Shown in pieces: positions 7,788 through 16,915 of a stretch of DNA of 64,000 nt. Every line of letters begins with the position of its first letter. Within the stretch, counting starts at the first letter, position 1. The position numbers and the translations under genes are program-made. The stretch spans positions 1 to 64,000 of the forward strand of contig NZ_PJNW01000003.1 in the NCBI RefSeq assembly GCF_002844595.1, read 5' to 3'. Source of the stretch: Pleomorphomonas diazotrophica (GTDB lineage Bacteria; Pseudomonadota; Alphaproteobacteria; Rhizobiales; Pleomorphomonadaceae). The notes beneath the pieces were generated by a model. The model was not told where the DNA came from. It was given only the letters and a program-made list of their open reading frames with translations, and made no database searches.

Positions 7788-7800
7788 TAGAAATGTTCTA
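7788..7800. promoter_or_regulatory. ICE-box-like palindrome (candidate Irr site) between ftrA and ftrD
   Basis: TAGAA-ATG-TTCTA, a perfect 5-bp inverted repeat, resembles the core of the iron control element bound by Irr (TTTAGAA-N3-TTCTAAA); on one side the extension TTCTAAA matches fully. It lies in the shared ftrA/ftrD promoter region. Confidence 0.5.
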
Positions 7801-7961
7801 AACTTTTGACGCGGCGGAGGTTTTGCCTGGCCGGATTCTCGGGCGCGTGAGGGAAACCACCAGCTTGATCCGCTAATGCAAGTGCGAGCAATTAGCAGTC
7901 GTGCGTGTTTCGCGGACGGGCGAAGCGCGCAGTCAGGATGTCGGTGTCGGAGGGACACGTA

Positions 7962-9413
7962 ATGAACAGGCTTGCCCGCGGCGAAGATTTCGTCGGCCCG
8001 GCCGCGAAAATCATGATCGAAGCCGGTGGCGTTGACTCACGCAGTTCCTTCACGCGCAAGGCCGAGACGCTGTTCGTCCAATGGCGGCGGCATTTCGGCT
8101 GGATCCAAGTGCTGATGTTCGGCGTGTTCCTGGTGGTGATCGGCCTGCCGGTGCTGCTGCCCGACCCGCCCGCCGAAAGCGGCATTCTCTCCAATCCGAC
8201 CCTGTTCCTGCGCTATCTCCTGTGGGGTATCTGGTTTCCGCTGGTCTTTCTGTCGGTGATAGTGCTTGGCCGCCTGTGGTGCGGCACGCTCTGCCCGATG
8301 GGTGCCGCCTCCGAGCTCGCCAACAAGTATGGCCTGCAGCGCGCCATTCCCGGCTGGATCAAGTGGGAGGGTACCCCTGCCCTCAGCTTCATCATCATGA
8401 CGCTCTATGGACAGACCATCGGCGTGCGCGACCATCCGGAAGCGGCGGCCGGCCTGTTCGGCGGCACCATGCTGCTCGCCATCGCCATCGGCGGCCTCTA
8501 CGGCCGCAACAAGCGCGTCTGGTGTCGCCACCTCTGCCCGATCGGTCGCGTGCTGGGCCTCTACTCCCGGCTTGGCGCCGTGCAGTTCACGCCCAAGATC
8601 CGCCTGAGCGGCGGCGACGCCTATACCGAGCGCGGCGCCTGCCCGACCATGATCGATCTGCCGCGCAAGGTCGAAAGCCGCCATTGCATCGAGTGCTTCC
8701 GCTGCGTCAACCCGAAGGCGGCCGGCAGCATACGGCTGGACCTGCGCCGGCCCGGCGTCGAAGTGGAGGAGATCCGCGACCATCGCGCCAACCCGGCCGA
8801 GGCCTGGTTCCTGTTCCTCGACACCGGCGTGGCGCTCGGCGGGTTCCTCTGGCTGGTGCTGCCGCAGTATCAAGCGATGCGCCAAGGCCTCGGCGTCTGG
8901 GCGATCCAGAACCACATCGATTGGATCACCCGCATCGGTCCGTCCTGGCTGATGAGCGTGCACCCGGCGCGGGCCGAAACCTTCCTGTGGCTCGACTTCA
9001 TCATGATCGTCGGCTTCATGCTCGGCACCATGGCCTTGCTCACCGCCGTTCTCGCCAGCCTGACGGCCTTGGGTGCGGCGATCGCCCGCCGGCTCGGTGC
9101 CGACGGCGGCTTCGGTCAGGTCTTCACGGAACTCGGCTACCAATATGCGCCGGTGGCGCTCATGAGCCTCATCATCGGTCTCGGCGCCGAGCTGCTGATG
9201 CCCCTCAGCGACACGTTCGTCGGCATGGAAGGCGTGCATATCATCCGCGGCGGCCTGTTCCTGATCGGCGTCGTCTGGAGCATCTGGCTCGGCGACCGCA
9301 TTTTGCGGCGCCAGGGATTGGCTCTGGGCAAGCGCTGGATACCGCTCCTTCCCGGCATCGCCGGCAGCCTGTTCGTCGGCTTCGGCTGGTGGCCGGCCAT
9401 CTTCGGACTTTAG
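7962..9413 (+). CDS. ftrD: Polyferredoxin-like 4Fe-4S membrane protein FtrD (483 aa)
   Basis: A multi-pass membrane protein of the NapH/NosR/YccM type, with CxxxCP motifs (WCGTLCPMG and WCRHLCPIG) and a further Cys cluster RHCIECFRCVNP typical of a 4Fe-4S ferredoxin segment; about five to six further hydrophobic helices. In FtrABCD it is thought to supply or take up electrons during iron transport. The ATG at 7962 is chosen for its GGAGGG 7 nt upstream; a GTG at 7905 lacks a ribosome site. In Bordetella ftrD ends the ftrABCD operon, whereas here it is divergent from ftrABC. A hairpin terminator follows. Confidence 0.85.
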   Translation: MNRLARGEDFVGPAAKIMIEAGGVDSRSSFTRKAETLFVQWRRHFGWIQVLMFGVFLVVIGLPVLLPDPPAESGILSNPTLFLRYLLWGIWFPLVFLSVIVLGRLWCGTLCPMGAASELANKYGLQRAIPGWIKWEGTPALSFIIMTLYGQTIGVRDHPEAAAGLFGGTMLLAIAIGGLYGRNKRVWCRHLCPIGRVLGLYSRLGAVQFTPKIRLSGGDAYTERGACPTMIDLPRKVESRHCIECFRCVNPKAAGSIRLDLRRPGVEVEEIRDHRANPAEAWFLFLDTGVALGGFLWLVLPQYQAMRQGLGVWAIQNHIDWITRIGPSWLMSVHPARAETFLWLDFIMIVGFMLGTMALLTAVLASLTALGAAIARRLGADGGFGQVFTELGYQYAPVALMSLIIGLGAELLMPLSDTFVGMEGVHIIRGGLFLIGVVWSIWLGDRILRRQGLALGKRWIPLLPGIAGSLFVGFGWWPAIFGL

Positions 9414-9451
9414 GCACCGTCAACGACAAACTTTCCAGTCATCGCTAATGA

Positions 9452-9479
9452 CGCGGGCGATCAGAAACGATTGCCCGCG
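9452..9479 (+). terminator. Hairpin terminator after ftrD
   Basis: An 11-bp stem (CGCGGGCGATC with GATTGCCCGCG, one G-U) and 6-nt loop, followed by AAATATTTCCCTTTCC rather than a clean U tract. The rest of 9414-9675 holds an inverted repeat at 9632-9656 and nothing else recognisable. Confidence 0.5.
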
Positions 9480-9631
9480 AAATATTTCCCTTTCCTTTCA
9501 AGCATACGACGTCAGTTCTTTTCCAGCTTGCGACAATTGTATATCCGGTTACCATTCATCTCCAGCATGACGTTGACTTAGCGGAGGGCGGGAAACTATT
9601 GATCCCGTTCACGACTGTCGTTCGACGATTT

Positions 9632-9656
9632 GTTCCGAAACATTTTGATACGGAAC
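9632..9656. promoter_or_regulatory. Inverted repeat upstream of the efflux operon
   Basis: GTTCCG (9632-9637), 13-nt AT-rich centre, CGGAAC (9651-9656). It lies 20 nt before the membrane fusion protein start, a plausible repressor operator. No regulator gene is adjacent. Confidence 0.35.
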
Positions 9657-9675
9657 TTATGGCTGGAGCCAAAAC

Positions 9676-10857
9676 ATGCGCGCTATCGGAAGACTTGGCG
9701 GCGTAGTGCTTGTTCTGACCCTCATTGCCGCCTGCCAGCCGAGCGGTCCGTCGGGGCCGCCGCCGGCCGGAAAGGCAGAGGTCGGCTACGTGTCGCTCCA
9801 GCCGACATCAGTACCGCATACCATGGAGCTGCCGGGCCGCGTCATCGCCTTGGCCACGGCGGAAATTCGACCACAGGTGTCCGGCATCGTCCGTAAAATC
9901 GCGTTCAAGGAAGGCGGCGTCATCGAGGCCGGCGACGTGCTCTACGAACTTGACGACGCCAAGTTCAAGGCGGCATATGCCGCCGCCTCTGCCGCCGTCA
10001 AGAAAGCCGAGGCGGCCACCGCCGGTGCACAAACGGCCTACGATCGCAATGCCAAACTGGCCGAAAGCAACGCTGTCGCCGCTCAGACCGTCGATGATTC
10101 CCGTTCGACGCTGCTGCAGGCCCAGGCCTCCGAGGAGGCGGCGCGGGCCGACCTGGAGACAGCGCGCATCAATCTTGAGAATGCCACCATCCGTGCACCG
10201 ATCGGCGGTGTTATCGGCGTGTCCGCGGTCAGCGTCGGCGCACTGGTCACCGAGAACCAGACCGATGCGCTCGCCACCATCCGCCAGATCGACCCGATCA
10301 ACGTCGACCTCGTCGACTCCAGCGCCAACCTCCTGCGCATCCGCGACGAGGTCAACAGTGGGCGTCTGGGACGCGGAAGCGGCAATCCACCGGCCGTCAC
10401 GCTCACGCTCGAGAACGGCAAGCCCTACGGCACGGCCGGCTCCGTCTCTCTGACCGAGATGGTGGTGAGCGAAACCACCGGCACCTTCACGCTCCGCGCC
10501 ACGTTCCCCAACAGTCAGCGCGTGCTCCTGCCGGGCATGTTCGTCCAGGCAAGCGTCGATCTCGGCTCGCTCAACGATGCCTTCCTGGTGCCACAGCGGG
10601 CCGTGACGCGCAGCGACGACGGCGTCGCCACCGTCTACGTAGTATCTCAGGACAACAAGGCCGAGACCAGGCGCATCACCACCGCCGGAACGTCCGGCAA
10701 CAACTGGATCGTGACCGACGGACTTTCAGCGGGCGACCGATTGATCGTCGACGGCTTTCAGAAGTTTTCGGCGGGCGCTGAGGTCGTGCCCGTCGAGGCG
10801 ACCATCGACGACGATGGCGTGGTCGAACAGGATCTGACGGCGGGGAGCGGCAAATGA
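9676..10857 (+). CDS. RND efflux membrane fusion lipoprotein, AcrA/MexA-like (393 aa)
   Basis: A lipoprotein signal with lipobox LIAAC (Cys20) is followed by the standard HlyD/AcrA layout: beta-barrel/lipoyl start (VSGIVRKIAFKEGGVIEAGD), an alpha-helical hairpin (about residues 95-170, Ala-rich coiled coil), return lipoyl half (NATIRAPIGGVIG), then beta-barrel and membrane-proximal domains. It connects the inner-membrane pump to an outer-membrane channel. The stop overlaps the start of the pump gene by 4 nt (ATGA). No TolC-like gene is in the window, so an unlinked channel is expected. Confidence 0.93.
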   Translation: MRAIGRLGGVVLVLTLIAACQPSGPSGPPPAGKAEVGYVSLQPTSVPHTMELPGRVIALATAEIRPQVSGIVRKIAFKEGGVIEAGDVLYELDDAKFKAAYAAASAAVKKAEAATAGAQTAYDRNAKLAESNAVAAQTVDDSRSTLLQAQASEEAARADLETARINLENATIRAPIGGVIGVSAVSVGALVTENQTDALATIRQIDPINVDLVDSSANLLRIRDEVNSGRLGRGSGNPPAVTLTLENGKPYGTAGSVSLTEMVVSETTGTFTLRATFPNSQRVLLPGMFVQASVDLGSLNDAFLVPQRAVTRSDDGVATVYVVSQDNKAETRRITTAGTSGNNWIVTDGLSAGDRLIVDGFQKFSAGAEVVPVEATIDDDGVVEQDLTAGSGK

Positions 10858-13800
10858 CGTTCTCCTCACCCCGCAACGCGCTCGCCAGCTTCTTCATTGC
10901 CCGGCCGGTGTTCGCCATCGTCCTGGCCATCTCCACGCTGCTCGCCGGCGTCATGGGCATCTATTCGCTGTCGATCTCGCAATATCCCGATATCGCGCCG
11001 GTGACGGTGCGCGTCAACGCGACCTACACGGGCGCCACCGCCGAGGCGGTCGAAAACTCGGTCACCAAGAAGATCGAAAGCGCCATGACCGGTCTCGATG
11101 GCCTGCTCTACATGGCATCCTCTTCGAGCACCGGCTCCGCCTCGATCGAGCTCACCTTTTCCAACGGCACCGACCCGGAGTTGGCCCAGGTGGAGGTGCA
11201 GAACAAGCTGTCGCGTGTCGAGTCCCAGTTGCCGGATGCGGTGCAGGACGCCGGCGTCCGCGTCAACCGGTCGCCGTCCGGCATCCTGATGATCGGCAAC
11301 ATCATCTCCCGTGACGGACGCTACAGCTCCGACGAGTTGTCGGACATCATGTCCAGTCAGATCGAGGATCGCATCGAAAGGCTGGAAGGCGTCGGCGGCG
11401 TGCAATCCTTCGGTTCGAGCTATGCCATGCGGATCTGGCTCGATCCGGCGGCCATGCTCAAATACCAGTTGGTGCCGAGCGACGTGACGACCGCCATCAA
11501 GGCGCAGAACGCCCAGGTGGCCGCCGGTTCGATCGGCGCGACGCCGGTGGTCAAGGGCCAGCAGCTCAAGGCCACCATCATTGCCCAGTCGCAGATGACT
11601 TCGGTCGACGAGTTCAAGCGCATCAGCCTGAAGACCGCCGCCGACGGCTCGGTTGTGCGCCTGTCGGACGTGGCCCGCGTCGAAATCGGCCTTGAAAGCT
11701 ACGGTCAGAACTCGAGCTTCGATGGACTGCCATCTGCCGGCTTCGGCGTGCAGCTCGCCTCCGGTGCCAATGCCATCACCACGGCCAATCTCGTTCACAC
11801 CGAACTCGATAGCCTGAAGGCTTCCCTGCCCGATGGCGTGGAGATCGCCTATTCCTACGAAACAACGCCTTTCGTCGAGCTCTCCATCGAGAAGGTGGTG
11901 GAGACGCTGATCGAGGCGATCGTCCTGGTGTTCCTGGTGCTGCTGCTGTTCCTGCAGAACATTCGCGCCACGCTGATCCCGATGATCGCCGTGCCGGTGG
12001 TGCTGCTCGGAACCTTCGGCGTGCTCGCGGCGCTCGGCTACTCGATCAACATGCTGACCATGTTCGCCATGGTGCTGGCCATCGGCCTCCTCGTCGACGA
12101 CGCCATCGTCGTGGTCGAGAATGTCGAGCGCATCATGCGCGACGAGAAGCTGCCGGCGCGCGAGGCGACCGAAAAGTCGATGGGTGAGATCACCGGCGCG
12201 TTGATCGGCATCGCCCTGGTGCTGACCGCCGTGTTCATCCCGATGGCCTTCTTCTCCGGCTCGGTCGGCGTCATCTACAGGCAGTTCTCGGTGACGATCG
12301 CCAGCGCCATGCTGCTCTCGGTTCTGGTCGCCGTCATCCTGACCCCAGCCCTTTGCGCGCTCATGCTCAAGCCGAGCCACGAGGGACCGCTTCACCGGTG
12401 GCTCGGCTGGTTCGATCGCATCTTCGAGCGGTTGACGAACGGCTATTCCCGCATGGTCGGCCGGGTTGTGTTGCGGCCCATACGGATGTTCGCCGTCTTC
12501 CTCGCGCTGGTTGCCGGGTCCTACGGGCTCTACAGCGCGCTGCCGACCTCCTTCCTGCCGGAAGAAGACCAGGGCGTCCTGATGACCATGATCACCCTGC
12601 CGGCCGGCGCCAACGCCGCCCGCACCCAGGCAGTGATCGACAAGGTGCAGGACTATTATCTCACCGAGGAGAAAGACGCGGTCCAGAGCGTGTTCATGAC
12701 GCTTGGCTTCAGTATCTCGGGCAGCGGCGAGAACACCGCCATGGGTTTCGTTCGCCTGAAGGACTTCGATCAGCGAACCGACAGCCGCCTCGCCGCCAGC
12801 GCCGTCGCCGCCCGCGCATCGGCACATTTTCGGAAGATCCGGGATGCCGAGGTGTTCGTGCTGGCGCCACCGGCCATCCAGGGCCTCGGCCAGACCAGCG
12901 GCTTCTCGATGTATCTCCAGGACAGCGGCAACGAGGGGCGCGAGGCACTCAGCGCAGCGGCCAACGAAATGGCCGACAAGGCGGCCACCAGCGCTTCTAT
13001 CACCAATCTGCGCGGCAACACCCGCACGCTGGAATCCCAGCTCAAGATCAACATCGACAGGAACAAGGCCGGGGCGCTCGGCGTCGAGCTGTCCGGCATC
13101 AACAGCCTGATTACCACCGTCTTTTCCGGTTCCGACGTCAACGACTTCATCTACCAGGGCGAAATCAAGTCGGTCATGGTGCAAGGCGATACGCCCTTCC
13201 GCATGCAGCCCGGCGATATCGATCGTTGGTATGCAAAGAACGACAGCGGCGAAATGGTGCCGTTTTCCGCCTTCGCCAGCACCGAGTGGGTGAAAGGCTC
13301 GCCTTCGCTTGACCGGTTCAACGGCATCGCGGCCGTTGCCCTCGATGGAACAGCGGCCAGCGGCGTCAGTTCTGGCAATGCGATGACGGCAGCCGAGGCG
13401 CTGGTGGCCGATCTCGACGGCGGCTACTCGGCGGCTTGGTCGGGCCTTTCCTATCAGGAACGCCTGGCCGGTTCGCAGGAAATGCTGCTCTACGCCGTGT
13501 CCCTGATCGTCGTCTTTCTGTGCCTCGCCGCGCTCTATGAAAGCTGGGCCATTCCCTTCTCGGTACTCTTGGCGGTGCCGGTCGGCGTGTTCGGCGCGCT
13601 CGCCTTCGCCAAGCTGTTCGGCCAATCGAACGACGTCTACTTCAAGGTAGGTCTGCTCACCACCATAGGACTCACTGCCAAGAACGCCATCCTCATCGTC
13701 GAGTTTGCCAAGGACCTGATGGAACGCGGCAGCACGGCGGTCGAAGCGGTCATTGAGGCGGCGCGCCTGCGTCTCAGACCGATCGTCATGACGTCGCTTG

Positions 13801-14000
13801 CCTTCGTGCTGGGCGTGACGCCACTTGCCCGTGCCACCGGTGCCGGTTCGGCGGCGCAGAACGCCATCGGAATCGGCGTGATGGGCGGCATGATCTCGGC
13901 AACGCTGCTCGGCGTGTTCTTCGTGCCGCTGCTGTTCGTGACCATCCAACGGCTCACGGCCAGACGGCGGGAACCACGGAGTAGCGCCGCAGAGGCATGA
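10854..14000 (+). CDS. RND multidrug efflux pump, AcrB/MexB-like (1048 aa)
   Basis: Full-length HAE1-type RND transporter: N-terminal TM1, two large periplasmic loops and twelve TM helices expected. The proton-relay acidic pair is visible as D415/D416 in GLLVDDAIVVVENVERIM, and the conserved TM10 Lys is in TIGLTAKNAILIVEFAKD. Start overlaps the fusion protein gene. Substrates cannot be told from sequence. No local TetR/AcrR regulator is seen. Confidence 0.95.
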   Translation: MTFSSPRNALASFFIARPVFAIVLAISTLLAGVMGIYSLSISQYPDIAPVTVRVNATYTGATAEAVENSVTKKIESAMTGLDGLLYMASSSSTGSASIELTFSNGTDPELAQVEVQNKLSRVESQLPDAVQDAGVRVNRSPSGILMIGNIISRDGRYSSDELSDIMSSQIEDRIERLEGVGGVQSFGSSYAMRIWLDPAAMLKYQLVPSDVTTAIKAQNAQVAAGSIGATPVVKGQQLKATIIAQSQMTSVDEFKRISLKTAADGSVVRLSDVARVEIGLESYGQNSSFDGLPSAGFGVQLASGANAITTANLVHTELDSLKASLPDGVEIAYSYETTPFVELSIEKVVETLIEAIVLVFLVLLLFLQNIRATLIPMIAVPVVLLGTFGVLAALGYSINMLTMFAMVLAIGLLVDDAIVVVENVERIMRDEKLPAREATEKSMGEITGALIGIALVLTAVFIPMAFFSGSVGVIYRQFSVTIASAMLLSVLVAVILTPALCALMLKPSHEGPLHRWLGWFDRIFERLTNGYSRMVGRVVLRPIRMFAVFLALVAGSYGLYSALPTSFLPEEDQGVLMTMITLPAGANAARTQAVIDKVQDYYLTEEKDAVQSVFMTLGFSISGSGENTAMGFVRLKDFDQRTDSRLAASAVAARASAHFRKIRDAEVFVLAPPAIQGLGQTSGFSMYLQDSGNEGREALSAAANEMADKAATSASITNLRGNTRTLESQLKINIDRNKAGALGVELSGINSLITTVFSGSDVNDFIYQGEIKSVMVQGDTPFRMQPGDIDRWYAKNDSGEMVPFSAFASTEWVKGSPSLDRFNGIAAVALDGTAASGVSSGNAMTAAEALVADLDGGYSAAWSGLSYQERLAGSQEMLLYAVSLIVVFLCLAALYESWAIPFSVLLAVPVGVFGALAFAKLFGQSNDVYFKVGLLTTIGLTAKNAILIVEFAKDLMERGSTAVEAVIEAARLRLRPIVMTSLAFVLGVTPLARATGAGSAAQNAIGIGVMGGMISATLLGVFFVPLLFVTIQRLTARRREPRSSAAEA

Positions 14001-14206
14001 CATCATCCCCGCGATGGAGAATGAGCAAACACGGTCAGCCGGGACGAGGCGCGCAAACCGCGTGCGGCAAAGCCGCGCTCGCGCGGCATATCGTTCCGGT
14101 GACCGGCGGAAAAAGGAAAACCCAGCCCTGATGATCCCTTCCGATATTGGCTAGCCTTTTCAGGTACCGGCGCCGCCGGTGCGTGGCAGCCATCCGAGAG
14201 GAGACC

Positions 14207-15148
14207 ATGTCCGAAGGGCGAATGCCAGGCAGACAAGCCACCATCGGTAGTTTGCAGCTCTCGCGGGTCGGGCTCGGCACGGCGGCCTTTACCTTGGACG
14301 GAAGCCAGGTGGACGCTGTCGTCCGGCGCGCTCTTGACCTTGGCATCAACTGGATCGACACCGACATTATCTTCGACCGCGGAGAGGTCGAGCGCCGCAT
14401 AGGCGACAATCTCACCGCCTTGCCGGCCGGGGACCGCCCAGCCGTGGCGGTGGCAGTCGGCTTCGATTGGGACGGCCGCTCCCGACAGGCACAGTTGCGC
14501 CCTACCCTGGAGCCGCGCCGCCTGCGTCGGCAGCTCGAACGATCGCTCTCTCGACTTCGCATCGAAACCGCCGACCTCGTCAAGCTTCACGTTGGGGTTC
14601 CTTCCGACGCATCGTTCGAGGATGCCTGGTCGATGCTGCTCGACCTCAGGCAGAGCGGCGTCGTGCGCAGCCTGGGGCTGATCGCGCCCGACAGCGCCCA
14701 TCTTGAGCGCGCCGAACGGATCGGCACCTGCGACTCCCTCCATGTGGAGATGTCGTTGCTCGATCGCCGCGTCAGCGACGGCGAGTTGCTGGGGCGGCGG
14801 CAGCCGACGCCGGCGGTCATCGCCAGCCACAGCGCCGCGAGCACCGAGTTGACGGTTGCGGACCGGTCGGACGACGACGCCTTGCAACGCATGCGGCTGC
14901 TTCTCAGAACCATTGCCACACGCCGACGGGCGAGCCCGGCTGCCGTTGCCGCCGCCTGGAGCCTGAGCTGGCCGGGAGTGGCCGCGGTGGCCGTCAGCGT
15001 TCGCAGCCCGGAGGACCTGTCTGCCGTCGCGAAGGCGGCGGACATCGAGCTTTCGGTGCGCGATCTCTCAGATATCGGCAAGCTGCTGCCGGCGCTCGGC
15101 AGCGGGAGAGGGCCGGTGCATCCGCGCCGAACCGCCGACGCGGCCTGA
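14207..15148 (+). CDS. Aldo/keto reductase-like protein with lost catalytic residues (313 aa)
   Basis: The TIM-barrel pattern of the AKR family is clear: an N-terminal VGLGTAAF strand, INWIDTDIIFDRGEVERRIG (family form DTA-x2-YG-x-SE-x2-LG) and DLVKLHVG. The catalytic Asp (D51) and His (H128) positions are kept, but the catalytic Tyr is Phe (F56), and the Lys expected in the next strand is absent (AVAVGFDWD at about 80-88). The C-terminal NADPH-binding region is also weak. It is therefore probably not a standard reductase. GAGAGGAG just before the ATG at 14207 fixes the start. Stands alone on the plus strand. Confidence 0.72.
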   Translation: MSEGRMPGRQATIGSLQLSRVGLGTAAFTLDGSQVDAVVRRALDLGINWIDTDIIFDRGEVERRIGDNLTALPAGDRPAVAVAVGFDWDGRSRQAQLRPTLEPRRLRRQLERSLSRLRIETADLVKLHVGVPSDASFEDAWSMLLDLRQSGVVRSLGLIAPDSAHLERAERIGTCDSLHVEMSLLDRRVSDGELLGRRQPTPAVIASHSAASTELTVADRSDDDALQRMRLLLRTIATRRRASPAAVAAAWSLSWPGVAAVAVSVRSPEDLSAVAKAADIELSVRDLSDIGKLLPALGSGRGPVHPRRTADAA

Positions 15149-15257
15149 GCCTTTCCGGCAGACGTCGCACTCGCTCTGCAAGACATGACAGCTTGATCAT
15201 TGCCGGCAATGGGGCAACACTCCCCTTGCATCGTGTCATTGGTTTCGGGCCGGAACA

Positions 15258-15746
15258 ATGAGCCAAGTCCGCATTACCGGTGGCTGCCAGTGCGGCGCCG
15301 TTCGCTACGCCCTCGATCAACCGCCGCGACATGTCCATGTCTGCCATTGCCGCATGTGTCAGAAGGCCGTCGGCGGCCCCTTCGCGGTGATCTGCCCCAT
15401 ACCCAAGACGGCTTTCCACCTGACGCGAGGCACGCTCAGCTATTTCATGAGCTCGGATGTCGGCCGTCGCGGCTTTTGCAACGCCTGCGGTACGCCAATA
15501 AGCTTCGATTATCCCGAGGACGACGAGTTCGGCGTCATGGGCGGCACGCTCGATGAGCCCAGCCGCGCGCCACCCGAGAACCAGTATGGCAATGAAAGCC
15601 GCGTCTCCTGGTATGCCGGCCTGTTAGACGTGCCCGGCGACAGTTCCACCTATGCCGACAATCCCGACATGCTGCACCGGATCAGCAGCACCAACCATCA
15701 GCATCCCGATCACGACACGGAAGTCTGGCCGCCACGCCGGCCATGA
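15258..15746 (+). CDS. GFA/CENP-V family zinc protein (162 aa)
   Basis: The glutathione-dependent formaldehyde-activating (GFA) fold is recognised from its Cys pattern: GGCQCGAVRY at the start, CHCRMCQK (Cys29, 31, 34) and FCNACGTP. These bind two structural or catalytic zincs. Family members add glutathione to small aldehydes or have unknown roles; most are annotated only by domain. The C-terminal 40 residues are His/Asp/Pro-rich (HQHPDHD). No neighbours point to a pathway. Confidence 0.85.
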   Translation: MSQVRITGGCQCGAVRYALDQPPRHVHVCHCRMCQKAVGGPFAVICPIPKTAFHLTRGTLSYFMSSDVGRRGFCNACGTPISFDYPEDDEFGVMGGTLDEPSRAPPENQYGNESRVSWYAGLLDVPGDSSTYADNPDMLHRISSTNHQHPDHDTEVWPPRRP

Positions 15747-15978
15747 AACTCGACAAGCGGGGCTATGGACTCGGGGCTGGCGACTTCATTTCGCCGAAAG
15801 CGTTGGCGGGAGCGCACCCGTAGAAAATTCGTCTGTCTCTCTGGCGCTTTTGGGCAGAACTTTTCGCAGGCACGCTGCGCAATGGCTGTGCGCGTCGTCG
15901 CCCTGACAAAGGGCATCTGCCATATTTTGCGGCGAAGACGACAGTGTCTGATGCGGATACCGAACAGGAACATACGAG

Positions 15979-16818
15979 ATGACCAAGACGCTCCTCACCA
16001 TCGCCCTTACCCGTCGCGCGGGCCTTGCCGCCCTTGCCGGCGCCGCTGCGCTCGTGTCCGTCGCTGCTCTCGGCGCGACGGCGGCGCTTGCCGCCGACAA
16101 GACGTCGATCAAGGTCGGCATCATGTCGGGCGAGGATGAGGATGTCTGGCGCGCTGCGGCGGCCGAGGCCGAGAAGGCCGGCCTGACGCTGGAGCTGGTC
16201 ACCTTCAACGACTACACGCAGCCGAACGAGGCTCTGGAGCGAGGTGAGATCGACGCCAACGCCTTCCAGCACAAGCCCTATCTCGACAACCAGATCCAGC
16301 AGAACGGCTATCACATCGTGGTGGCCGGTTACACCGGCCTCTGGCCGATCGGCCTCTACTCCAAGACCCACGCCAAAGTAGCCGACCTCGCTGACGGCGC
16401 CAGTATCGGCGTGCCGAATGACCCCTCGAATGAAGGCCGCGCCCTCAAGGTGCTGGAGCAGCAGGGCCTCATCAAGCTGAAGGACGGTACGGGCATTCTC
16501 GCCACTGTCGCCGACATTGCCGAGAACCCGAAGAATCTCGAGATCAAGGAACTTGATGCCGGTGTGGTCGGCCGGGCCATCGACGACCTCGACGGCGCCG
16601 TCGTCAACACCGACTGGGCGCTGAAGGCCGGCCTGACGCCGGAGAACCGCATCGCCCAGGAGGCGATCGCCGACAACCCCTATCGTAACTTCATCGCCGT
16701 GCGCGAAGCCGACGCCAAGGAGCCATGGGTGACCAAGCTGGTTGCCGCCTACCAGAACCCGACGGTGAAGGCGGTTTTTGACGAGGTCTACAAGGGGACC
16801 GGCGTCGCCGCCTATTGA
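15979..16818 (+). CDS. metQ: Methionine ABC transporter substrate-binding protein MetQ (279 aa)
   Basis: NlpA/MetQ family. A long signal peptide ends near AALAADKTS; there is no lipobox Cys, so it is probably soluble periplasmic rather than a lipoprotein. Typical motifs are IKVGIMSGEDEDVWRAA, DYTQPNEALERGEIDANAFQ and GLWPIGLYS. Binds methionine (or related amino acids) for MetNI. First gene of metQ-metN-metI; in many other bacteria metQ is last. I see no SAM riboswitch in the 232 nt upstream. Confidence 0.92.
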   Translation: MTKTLLTIALTRRAGLAALAGAAALVSVAALGATAALAADKTSIKVGIMSGEDEDVWRAAAAEAEKAGLTLELVTFNDYTQPNEALERGEIDANAFQHKPYLDNQIQQNGYHIVVAGYTGLWPIGLYSKTHAKVADLADGASIGVPNDPSNEGRALKVLEQQGLIKLKDGTGILATVADIAENPKNLEIKELDAGVVGRAIDDLDGAVVNTDWALKAGLTPENRIAQEAIADNPYRNFIAVREADAKEPWVTKLVAAYQNPTVKAVFDEVYKGTGVAAY

Positions 16819-16845
16819 CCGACGCGACGGAAAGCCGTTGAAGAA

Positions 16846-16873
16846 GCGATCCGGCGGGTTTCCGCCGGATCGC
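16846..16873 (+). other. Intercistronic hairpin between metQ and metN
   Basis: A 12-bp perfect stem (GCGATCCGGCGG with CCGCCGGATCGC, 4-nt loop) is followed by TTCATC, not a U tract. It may lower transcription into metN or protect the metQ mRNA 3' end. Confidence 0.6.
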
Positions 16874-16915
16874 GTTCATCGGGGAGGCCCGATCGCGGCA
16901 CTCTCCGGACGAGAT

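Noticed and set aside
10866-14006. A 1046-codon open frame antisense to the RND pump gene
   Set aside because: Mirror frame of a long GC-rich gene; low-complexity His/Glu/Arg/Gln-rich product with no domain, whereas the plus strand encodes a full RND pump.
15747-15978. Possible SAM riboswitch upstream of metQ
   Set aside because: I looked for SAM-II-like and other SAM aptamer core sequences and saw none.
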